This document shows, piece after piece, positions 23,231-33,273 of a DNA stretch of 45,154 nt. Under the pieces are notes generated by a model. It made no database searches and was not told the origin of the DNA. It saw nothing but the letters and a program-made list of their open reading frames with translations. Positions within the stretch are counted from its first letter, which is position 1, and the number at the start of each line of letters is the position of its first letter. Origin of the DNA: Zygnema circumcarinatum (lineage: Eukaryota; Streptophyta; Zygnematophyceae; Zygnematales; Zygnemataceae); contig CM074821.1 of assembly GCA_037447605.1 (NCBI GenBank), forward strand, positions 909,247 through 954,400, given 5' to 3'. A program made the translations under genes and the position numbers.

Positions 23231-26200
23231 AAGGGGAATTTTTACTCTATATTTTACGCTAGTTTTGTTCCAACATATGTTAAAACTTTGGCACTTTGGT
23301 TGTGTTCAAAGAACACATTTGTCATTGCCAAGTTCAGCTGCATTCCTCCCAACATGATTGAACCTCACATGTTGATTTTTAATGTCAGCCGTATCGAAGT
23401 CTTAATCAAACTTGCATTGCTGCAGGGATGTGGGTTAAACAGGAAACTGCCCAGCTAGTCAACCTGCAATGATAGAGAAAAAACTTGACAGTTTAGAATG
23501 TTTCAGATGGAGGCTGTTGATGCAAGAGTTCAAAGTTAGGGTTTGTTCCCTTTTCGTAATATTTGGTCTTAAATTCGATATCTTTTTGCAGGAAAGAGGA
23601 CAGCATCTTCCTCCTGGGGTTGAGGATATGGATGAAGAAACACGATTTTCTTCAGTTATAAGGTGCTTCCTTCTCTTTATGACCTGTCTATCCCGAGTTG
23701 AAGAGAGGAGAGGAGGAAAGGAGGGGAGAGAGAGGAGAATATTCCCCAATCTTTCAACTAACTGAAGGATAGGCCTTCTACCTTTCATGTTTTCCGAACT
23801 TCCCAAAACTCTGCCCGAAACAATACACTTCTCAAACTAAGTGGGTTGCTTTAGTTCAATCCCTTAGCATATACGCAGACTAATTGACCTATGGGAGTGC
23901 GATGCAAGTCCTGCAGGGAGAATGGAGAGAATCAGGATGCGGGAGAGGGAGAGGATGAGGAGGATGACTCTCTCGATGTACGGAATGATGATACTTTCGG
24001 GCCCTCCACTCCCGACAGACACTCTCCCCACACTCTCCCTCTCTCTCTCCCTTGTTCAGAGGGTTCTTCTGAACCCTCTCTCGGACCCAAAGAAAGGAGT
24101 TCGAGAGCAGAAGGAGGCGTAAAACTAAACGTCGACTCTCTGCAGGTTAATTCACCCCCTTCAAATGGCCCTTTTTAGGGATTCAGGGTTGTCTTGCCGA
24201 AAAAAAAAAAAAGAATCAAAATCAAATGCTTAAATGCTAAATTTTAGCTTAATCAAATGTGAAGTTTATTATGGGGGAAGTGGGGCCAAGGGATTTCTTA
24301 AGAGTTCTGAGTTTTTCTTTTGATTTTTTTCCTTTTCCTTTCCCTTCAGGACTCGGCTGCCATCTCACCCAATAGCAGCCGGTTGCGGAAGGATTTGGAG
24401 CCGACTACTCCCACGCAGGAGAGGAAGGCGGGAGGGCTGGAAACCTCTCCCTCTATGGAGAGAGAGGAGCAGATAGGGTTGGTTCACAAAGAGCACTTGA
24501 GACTGAGACTCCACCCAAAGCGTTCTGTGAACTCTTTCTCCAAGGTGAGAAGCCTCCAAAAAAGCTCTTTTTTTCCCTCTCACAGGAAGGAGGGTTGATT
24601 GTAAAAACCTAAGTAAGAATCTTGAGTGAAACACTCTGCTTGCAGTGCTTCACTCCCTTTGAATTGAGACTTCAAAGCGAGTGATTTGAGATTACCAACT
24701 AAAGAAGAAGAACCTTCAGATCCACTTGGACTCCTATGTAACATTTACTAGTTAGATATTCTATTGTTGTTTACTTTGTCGAGAGATATCTCACTGTCTA
24801 TTTGCAGGCTACGGGAGGGTCTCCCTACCACAGCCCTGTGGGACGGCGATCTCCTCTCCTCTCCCCCCTTGTGGGAGAGGCTGCAAGTATTCATGCTCTC
24901 AATTTAGATCCGAGTACGCCACAAGTGCCGGAGGAGGTATACAGGTGAGATATTTCTTATTCTGTTAGCTGTTGTCTTTTTTCTGTTTTCTGTGCTCCGC
25001 ATGCTTCTTGTCTAAGGGCTGCAACCGGTTTTGTGAATTCTAAGGGTTTCTCTGAGTGATGGCTGATGGGAAGGAGACTTTTGAGTGGGTGAACTGAATT
25101 TTCCATTCCTTTCCTTCGTTCCTGCAGAGAATTTGCGGAATTTAAGTTGCAAGAGACTGCGAAAAAGAGCAAGAAGGGAAGAGAGGATCAAGTGAATGAG
25201 CTCAAGTCATTCAGTGAATCTCTGCGAGAGAGAACGGTACGCTTTCTTGGCTTTTTCTGCTTGAAGTTTATACTATTAGGGCACTGCCTAAGAGCCTATC
25301 TGATTTCCATGTAATGATGTTTCAACTTCATCTGTGAATGTCATCACTACCACAATTCTGAGTGTTCAACTTCATGCATCACCAACTGATGATGAATGTC
25401 TTCCGATTCTTGTGAAAATCTGCATGATTTGAACGTGTGCTGTGTTTCTACATTACCTTTTTACCATTCCATTTCTTTGTGGTTTTCTGACTTTTGCAGG
25501 CAATAGAACCCAGGTCCCCACTCGCTCGTAAGAATCTCCCTCTCCATCCCATTGTTTACCATCAATCCCTAAAACCCTATAAACCCTAAAACCCTAAAGC
25601 AGGAATGGTCGATTTGTCACATTCTCGAAACCTTTATTGTCCCGAAAACCGATGCATTCATCCTCTACAGAATCAAACTTATTCGCAAATCCTCACCACC
25701 ATTTTATGAAAAAAGAAAAAAAACAAATTCTGCAGTCACATTCAGACCCCTTATTGACTCCATCAATTTCTTTTCGTGATGTCTTTCAGCAAGGTCTGCC
25801 TCTGCCTCAGGGCAGGAAACGCCGCCACCTGGCAGCAGCAAACTTTCCTACTCTGAGTCAGCTTCAAGGGGGCCCTCCTCTCCCTCTCCCGACCCTCTCT
25901 CCCGCTACTCCATCTCTCCCTTCTCAGCACACCGCCCTGCCTTTTCCAGCCCTGCCTCCTCTCCCGCAGGCACTCCCAAACCTCTCTCTGCTACAAAAGC
26001 AGCCGCAGCAACAGCTGCTGCAGAAGAAAACTCCACTTCTCGGGAGGGTTTAAGAAAGTCTCTCTCTTCCACTCTGTTAGCTCAACATTCTGCTGCAAAT
26101 GAACCTTCTTCCGGACCTCCCACAGCAGGAGGGGAAACTGCGACTCCCTCTCCCCCTCCTTCTGCTGAAACAGGGGCCAATCCCAGTGCGCCACCTGTCA

Positions 26201-28110
26201 CCAAACCCAAAACCCCAGCAGACCCATCCTCCACCTCATCAACTCCGGCGAAGAAATCAACCCTAAACCCTAATGCGAAGGAATTCAAACTAAACCCAAA
26301 TGCAAAAGTGTTCACACCGGGCTCGTCCACATTCACTCCTCCCTCTGCCTCTCCCTCTCCCTCTCCCGCTGCCCCTCCTCCTCCCCCTTCTGTAGGAAAC
26401 AACCCTCCTCGCCCCATGAACCCTAGCATGGTTTCCGGCCCTATCTTTCTGCCACCTGGCATGATGCCATCGGCCGGAATGCAGATGCCTGCCATGATGG
26501 CACAATTTGTGCCTCAGGGAGTGCCAGGTCAGCATGGGCCATTTCCTGGCCAATACAATGCTGCCATGGCGGCCTACATGCAGCAGGGGGGGGGGGGACC
26601 ACCGGGGACATTCGGAGTGCCAGGTGGCGTTCCGGGAGGGGTGCCAGGTGGCGTCCCAGGAGCCATTATGCCAGGTCAGCAAGGGATGAAGCTGCCGCCC
26701 CATTCGCAGCAGCAGGTGGGCCATCCATTCATCTGCCTCTCCGAATGAATGAATGAATGAGAATGAGATGAGAATGAGATATTTGAAACTCAGAATTTTC
26801 TGCATTTCGTAGAGTTTTCGGGAGGGGGGGGGGGGGGTGTAACACTTTGAGGGATTTTCTGCATTCGTCCAAAGGTTGTACATTTAGGTATGAACTTCAG
26901 TCTCCGAGAAAGTGTAACTGACAGAAGTAGATACTCCGTATGTAACCAATTGGGCTCTGCCAGGTGGCACCAATATATGTGCAACAGCAGCAGGGAGTGA
27001 GAGGCTACCCTCCCCAAGGTCCCGGCATGCAGGCCGGCCCTCCCTATATGTATCCCAATGGCCAGCAGGTGAACATCATACCATTCATTCTTGAAAAAAA
27101 ATAAGGAAGAAAGTTGGTCTCTTGAATCTCTTTTTCTATCTTTGTTTCCATTGCGAAATGAGCAAAAAAAAACTCGAAAGACTTGAATTTGGCTGGGGGG
27201 TGTGTGTTTAGGGCTTGTGGAGTTCCCTTACATAGAGGGTGTAAGATTTTTTAGGGGATAGTGGTACGTCTATTGGGTTAGCAAATTGGGCATGTTCTGA
27301 TTAAGGTTTTGGAAGGGTCTGTGTTGCTTGCAGGGCATTGTGTATGGGCCGCAGGGGCAGATGATGTACATGCATCCCGTGCATCAGGTGCGTATGTTAA
27401 GGATCTTACTAATTCCTGCACCTTTTGCTTCCTTTTGACTCTTATCTCTCCTCCTCTCTCCCACTCTCACTCTCTTGCTCTCTCTCTCTCTCTATCTCTC
27501 TTTCTCTCTTTTCCTCTCTCTCTCGCTCTCTATGTTTCATCAATCTTCCTCACTACAAACAAGTGATGTGGTATGTTACTGTCATGCTTCCCTAAGTACT
27601 TTACCTACCACTCCTTGTCCTCATTTTTGCAAGAGGGAGGATATGGGAGCTCAGCAAATGATGCAGGGTCAGCCCATGGCCCCCCCTCAGGAAGGAGGCC
27701 CCCCCATCCCCCACCCTGGAGGAGGCCCTAAGCACCGAGGTCCAATTCCATACCCTAAACCCTAAACCCTAAACCTATTCCATGTAAAACCCTTCTTGCT
27801 ACCCCTATCCTCCCACCACGTTCTATGCAAAAATATGAGCAATTCTGTAACCTCTTCCTTCCATGCAGGCGGCGGCCCCGTTCCGGTGCAGTTCCACGGG
27901 CCAGGTGGCGGCCCCCTATTGGCTCCCGGCCAGCATCCGGCCATGCTTCAGCAGCATGGGCCCCCCCCTGGTGGGCCCCACCCCCCTCCCCCGCCCCCAG
28001 GGGGGCAGCCCGGGCCACCCCCTTCAGGGGGAGGGGGACCCATGATGGCAAACGGAGGAGGGCAAGGGAGGGGGGGGGGAGGAGGACCAAAGAATGGAGG
28101 GAGTGCGTGA
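21502..28110 (+). CDS. Ataxin-2/CID-like RNA regulator (SM-ATX, LsmAD, PAM2)
   Basis: Predicted ~1107-residue cytoplasmic mRNA regulator and stress-granule component, binding RNA through Lsm-like folds and poly(A)-binding protein through PAM2. Exons: 21502-22114, 22251-22387, 22669-22868, 22963-23134, 23592-23662, 23917-24145, 24350-24544, 24808-24944, 25128-25236, 25500-25527, 25790-26715, 26964-27068, 27334-27387, 27634-27739 (or from 27640) and 27869-28110. All phases close. After an Ala run and a long Gly run, the SM-ATX domain starts near residue 165 (VPYDRFVLMATCLIGQTVEV). The LsmAD domain is at about 317-398, beginning NWDQFEANKSLFGVEST. A Ser/Pro-rich linker leads to a doubled PAM2 motif near residues 786-807 (LNPNAKEFKLNPNAKVF). 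The C-terminus is Met/Pro/Gly/Gln-rich, a likely disordered condensate-forming tail. This order is that of plant CID3/CID4 and animal ATXN2. A truncated paralogue lies 6.8 kb upstream. The first Met is supported by the matching start of that paralogue. Confidence 0.9.
21664..21815. repeat. GCA (CAG) then GGA trinucleotide repeats in ataxin-2 exon 1
   Basis: About twelve GCA codons are followed by about forty GGA/GTG-type codons, read in frame as poly-Ala then poly-Gly. The same CAG-type repeat codes for glutamine in the animal gene, but here the frame gives alanine. Confidence 0.95.
23141..23226. repeat. GA dinucleotide microsatellite
   Basis: A nearly perfect (GA)n of about 80 bp that begins within ten bases of the donor site at 23135, in the fourth intron of the ataxin-2-like gene. 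Confidence 0.97.
27756..27777. repeat. Short CCCTAAA (plant-type telomere-like) run
   Basis: Three CCCTAAA units lie shortly after the donor at 27740 in the last intron of the ataxin-2-like gene. Similar single or paired units (CCCTAAAACCCTA) occur near 25575-25598 in an upstream intron. Confidence 0.85.
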
Positions 28111-29300
28111 CGTGACGGAGAGAGTGACGTGACGCATGGCTGTCTGTGATGGCGTCAGCATGGGTAGTTCCGTTCTCGCCGAATTTCGAGCCTTTTCGAT
28201 TCGTTCTGTTCCTCGAGTTGGGGCGAAGGGAGGGAAGGAGGGAGAGAGGGAGGGAGGGAGGGAAGGAGGGAGGGAGGGAGGGAGAGAGGGGTTGGCGGCG
28301 GCAGAGAGGGAGGCTGTGGGGTAAAGGCGATTTTTTTGAAGTGTGGGCCACTGTGGAATGTGAATAGGAAGCGCGGGAGGTGCAGCATTTTTGAGAGGGA
28401 GCTCTCACGGTGCAGGAGAGGAGAGCGGGTGGAAGGAAGGAGAGGGGAGAGAGAGGGTGCGGGAGAGGCGACCGAAAAGTGGAAGGGCAGCTGAGGCTGC
28501 TCAAGTCGAGGCTTTGGCAGCGGGGCTTCCTGGTGAAGGTGAAACGGCGCGGAGGTCGGGAAGTAATGCAATTATTGGTGACGATGATGGTGTTGTTGAT
28601 GATGATGATTCTGGTGGTGATGATGATGAATTTTGATGTATTGGGGGCGAAGTTTTGAGCATGTTCTCTGCCAAACCGAGGCTTACTTGAGCCACCCACG
28701 GCTGGTGACAACTGTTCTTGCCTTAGTCCTTTTGTTACTCTGCCCTCACGTCAGTCAGTCACGCAGGTTGACGTCATAACATGATCGCTGTTTACGCTGC
28801 AATGCACGTGGGTCGTCTCACAGCTTTCAATTTCCGACAATTAGGTGACAAACCGTGATGGACTGCCTGCTATCGTCAAACTATCGAAGGTTGGTGGTGA
28901 CTGGGGCTTTGAAATCCGCTCTCAAAGGAACTGGTCGCGGTGGAAACCCATGGTTTGAAGTCAGAAACTCAGAGGCTGGTTTTTGAAACCATGCAAACCT
29001 GGTTTCTGCTTTTTCTGTCCAAGCAGATCGGCCCATTAGATCAACCATTCGACTGGTTCCGAACCATTAGGGCTTGTCAGACTCGACGAAATCTTATGAA
29101 AAGCTTTACGAAAATGAAAGTTAAGAAAGTACTTTGCTACAAGCGAATCGCAATATCTCCGAATACACGTTTTGGTGAAAAGTTTAGATGAATAGACAAA
29201 CTAAAAACCAAAATGGGACGAACTGGCATTGATTTCACGATGGCGAGGCCATCAAATGATATACTAACTTAAAAGTAAGTCTGACAAGTCCTATTGGCGC
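28111..29300. other. Downstream flank of the ataxin-2-like gene
   Basis: No gene is seen. It holds GGGA-type purine repeats at about 28225-28292, a GAT/GTT-rich trinucleotide tract at 28578-28632, and TGACGTGACG repeats at 28108-28134 just after the stop codon. A pyrimidine-rich reverse open frame over this stretch is a low-complexity artefact. Confidence 0.5.
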
Positions 29301-29329
29301 TGGACCGAAACAGCCATCCGAATGGTTCG

Positions 29330-29402
29330 TATTCTTCGGAACCATTGGACTTCCAACCATTGCCATCCAATGGTTTCCAACCATTGCCATCCAATGGTTG
29401 GC
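29330..29402. repeat. Palindromic CCATTG...CAATGG repeats, 24-bp direct repeat
   Basis: The 24-bp unit CCAACCATTGCCATCCAATG plus GTTT occurs twice in tandem (29353 and 29377). It contains a self-complementary core (CCATTG ... CAATGG). A decayed third copy precedes it. The same motif family recurs at 30868-31002. Confidence 0.85.
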
Positions 29403-30408
29403 GCAGCCTGTGATGTTCTTGTACGGCATTCAATTTGTTCGTACAACTACCGTACTGTACCTTCTTGCCGTACGGTCAGCCGTCGAGCCCGACCGCGACC
29501 GACGTCCGCGTCCCCGCAGCAGATGGACGGCCCGGAACCGAATCCGTCTGAAATCATTTAAGTTTCCGTCCGCCTTGGCGTATTAGAGCCACGTGTCGCT
29601 TAGTTTGACTACCTAGGCAAGTGTTATCATGACTTTGTCGTATTTGACGACCGGCCCCACCTGCCATGTGTCCACGACCAAGAAAAATATTTCTCCGTGC
29701 GGCTTTGAACCCTCAAAACCCTAAAAACGACAAAAACCCTGTGGAATCGCCAATCAAAGTAGGGTTTAGTCCAAAATCATTACATCGGTTTTTGGATCGT
29801 TCGATGAGTTTCGTACAGTCATCACCGACAACACCGACAATGTTTAACGGCTGTAGACAGGCACCGACATAACTGTCGACCTAAGCTTGTACAATTGCTG
29901 TACGGTCATCAACTGCCGCCCGCGCCCACCGACATTTCCAACTGCCGCCGTCAGCTGCCGACGCGACACGCGCTTGCAAGGGGCGACGGCGCTGGCGAAA
30001 AAGACGGCGGCTGGAGGCCTTGTAGCGGGAGGTGGAGGGGGAGAGAGAGAGGGAGAGGGAGAGGGAGGAGAGGAGGGAGGGGAAAGAGGGACAGGGAGAA
30101 TAGGGAGAGGGAGGAGAGGATAGGAGGGATAGGGAAAAGAGAGAGAAGGAGGAGAGGGAGAGGGAGAGGGAGGAGAGGACGGAGGGGAACGAGGGAGAGG
30201 GAGGAGGGGAGGGAGGGGAACGAGGGAGAGGGAGGAGAGGAGGGAGGGGAAGGAGGGAGAGGGAGAGGAGAGAAAGAGGGAGGAGAGGAGGGAGGCGAGG
30301 GAGGGAGGGAGGGAGAGGGAGGAGAGGGCCTGGGAGGTGAGGGAGAGGAGAGGAAGAGGGAGGATAGGACGAAGGAGAAGAGGAATAGGGGAAAGAGGCG
30401 AGGCCTCC
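29403..30408. other. Upstream region of the sedolisin gene
   Basis: No supported coding exon. A CACGTG box in GCCACGTGTCG context lies near 29588, and a purine-only tract (GGA, GAG units) covers 30022-30390, ending about 20 bp before the start codon at 30409. It probably forms promoter and 5' UTR sequence. Long open frames on both strands across the tract (Arg/Glu/Gly-rich or Ser/Pro/Leu-rich) follow only from its composition. Confidence 0.5.
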
Positions 30409-33225
30409 ATGGCGGTGTGTGCAGGGGCGAAGGTGCGGCCATGGCTGCTGTTGTCACTGCTCGTTTTGGAAGGAGTGTGGGTGGCGCACGTGAGCGAGGC
30501 CCGGCAGGTTCAGGTGGGAGAGAGGAGAGAGAGAGAGGAGAGAGGAGAGCGGAGAGAGGAGAGAGGAGAGAGGAGAGAGGAGAGAGGAAAGAGGAGAGAG
30601 GAGAGAGGAGAGAGGAGAGGAGAGAGGAGAGAGGAGACAGGAGAGGAGAGAGGAGAGAGGAGAGAGGAGAGAGGAGAGAGGAGAGGAGAGAGGAGAGAGG
30701 AGGAGAGGGAGAGGGAGGGAGGGAGGGAAGGCTCCGGTAATGACTATGGCGATGAGGGTTCAGGAGGAGATGAAGAGAGGGAGGTTTGGGGGCGAGGGAA
30801 GGGCTTAGGTCTAAGAGGGAGGTGGGGCCGTTCGTGTACTGCCAAGGAAGGAAGGGCTCCTGCATGGCTGCAATGGTTGGCAGCCATTGGCGTCGTACCA
30901 AAACAAACATTGCCAACCAATGGTTGTCATCCGTCGGTAACCATTCAATCGGCCAACCGTTGCCATCCAATGTTTGGCCAATGGTTGGCGATCCAATGGT
31001 CCGCCCTGAGCCGAGTTTCCGCATGGAAGCTAACCACTAACTTTTGACCAAAAGGAGGCAGCTGCGGACTAATAACTAACTTACAACTGTATGACTAACC
31101 AGACTTTAGTCACAATACGTTGAGTTTTGCCATAATAATTGGACTCTTTTGTTCAGTCACGTCATGAGTATATTTTTTTCTTAATCATTCCTATAAGCAA
31201 CTACATCTAAACAAAAAAAAAAAAAAGGTTCAATCCCACGTTCCCCTTTGAACAAAAAAAAGGTTGGTGAGCTGTAAGCAGAAGTCACGTCCGGCTAATA
31301 AATTATAGTTCGTAAATGGTTAGTCTGTCTAACCATGTGTACACTTGTACGGAACGTACTTCATCGCTAACCCTGAACCCTGAACCCTAACCCTAACCCT
31401 AACCCTAACCCTAACCCTAACCCTAACCCTAACCCTAACCCTAACCTTAACCTTAACCTTAACCCTATCCCTAACCCTAACCTTAACCCTAACCCTAACC
31501 CTAACCCTAACCCTAACCTGAACCCTAACCCTAACCCTAACCCTAATTTTCAAGGTCTGCGCCTGCTCTGCTCTGCTGTAGGAGGGCCGCCTTCCTCTTC
31601 TCCACGCCCGCCCGCCATGGGCGACCTCGGCCTCCTTCCTCGGCGAGGCTCCAGCAGACGACGCCGTGCGCCTCTCCATCCACCTGCCATGGCGGAACGC
31701 CGCCAAGCTCGTGGAGCTCGCGCAGGCCGTCTCCTCTCCTCAGGGGGGAAGCTATGGGAAGTTTCTCTCAGGGACAAGCTTCAGGGAGGCGCACAGCCCT
31801 GCAGAGACTGACTTTAGCGCGATTCAAGAATGGCTGCAGCAAGAAGGGTTCAAAATTGTGCATACTTCTGCAACGAGGAAGTTCGTTATTGCAGAGGGGA
31901 CGGTGAGGCAGGCTTCTGCAGCGTTTAGAACAAGATTAGGGTTATACAAGGTGAGGATGCCATGGAGGAGGAAGGGAGGATGGGGGGGGGGGGGGGTATT
32001 AGGTGTACAGAAGTTGATGGTTAGAACAAAGTTAGAGTGTGGAACGGCAGTGATGAGAGGAGGCAGAGTTGTGTATTGCGAGTGAGTGGTGAAGCATTGG
32101 GAAGGTCTGCGGGTTGAATCATGCGCAGCAGAAATGTGAGGGTGTATAGGACTATTGTGAATTGAAACTTGGAGACCAGTGCAGCAAAAACGTTTCCTTG
32201 CATTGTGCTTATTTTTTCTCCATACCTTGTCTGCGTTGCGCCCACAGGTCAACGGTCTAAGTTTGCGTGCTCCTTCATCGTTACCGTCGATTCCGCAATC
32301 TTTGAGCAAAGTAGACGGCATAAACATTTTAGGGTTGCATCAAGACTGGGCGCTGCAACGGCCCTTTTACGCAACTCGAGGAAACTTGTCAGCTCCTTTG
32401 GAAGGCAAGAAAATCAAAAAGCAAGCTGCGGTGTCGACCAGTGACGAGGAGTGCGTTTTCAATTTAGCCAAAACTGGATACTCGACATTTCCTGATTGCG
32501 GATACTCGAGTTCACAGGTGAGCAGAAGTGGCGCCGAGTACACTTTTGTATCTCCTTATCTTGTGCCCTTTGTAGTGAAGACTTGCGTTCCGTTTGTTCC
32601 TGTTAGATGTGAATATCAGGAATCGTCAATTGTAGGACACAGATAAAGGGGACAGAACCCTGTAAACTCCCGAATCATGTAACTGTATACAATGGCAAAT
32701 TCTCCACAAACCCTAAAGTCCACGAAAAGGCTTTGCCGATTCTCGTATGTTTTCCCTGCACTGCTGCTTCGTGTTGATCTACTTTGTGCTGTTCCGTCGC
32801 AGCTCCGATCCGCATACGAAGTTCCGCCAAAGTTGACAGGGAAGGGACAGAACATTGCCATAGTGACCCCATTTTCCTCTCCCTTCGTTCAAAATGATCT
32901 AAGCATCTATTGCCGGCAGGCAGGAATTCCGTCAACTTTTATTAAACAGTACTTTCCGACCTACTCTTATAACATTTCTGAGTCGCTGCTTAATCCTGCT
33001 CCGCCTTACGAGCCCGGATGGGCTTCGGAACAGACCCTTGATATTGAGGTTAGATGCTTGTTCCCTGTTCTCATATCTACCCATAACACATCTCTCCTTC
33101 ACTGCATCCATACATAGACATGGAACGACTTGGATCCTCCTTCATTAATGTTTACTCTCGCTGTTTGTATCCCAACAAGTGCATCCTGCCAGCTCTCAGT
33201 CTCCAGCAGAAGCAGAATCAGAAAG

Positions 33226-33273
<48 letters not shown>

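Noticed and set aside
27755-28711. 318-codon minus frame over the 3' end of the ataxin-2-like gene
   Set aside because: It is a shadow of the Pro/Gly-rich last exon and the purine-rich downstream flank. The plus-strand exon closes the ataxin-2 frame in phase.
29844-31024. Long Ser/Pro/Leu-rich minus frame and Arg/Glu-rich plus frames
   Set aside because: They follow purine repeats on the opposite strand and have no domain. The plus-strand frame continues past a good donor at 30514, and the spliced alternative restores a sedolisin prodomain.
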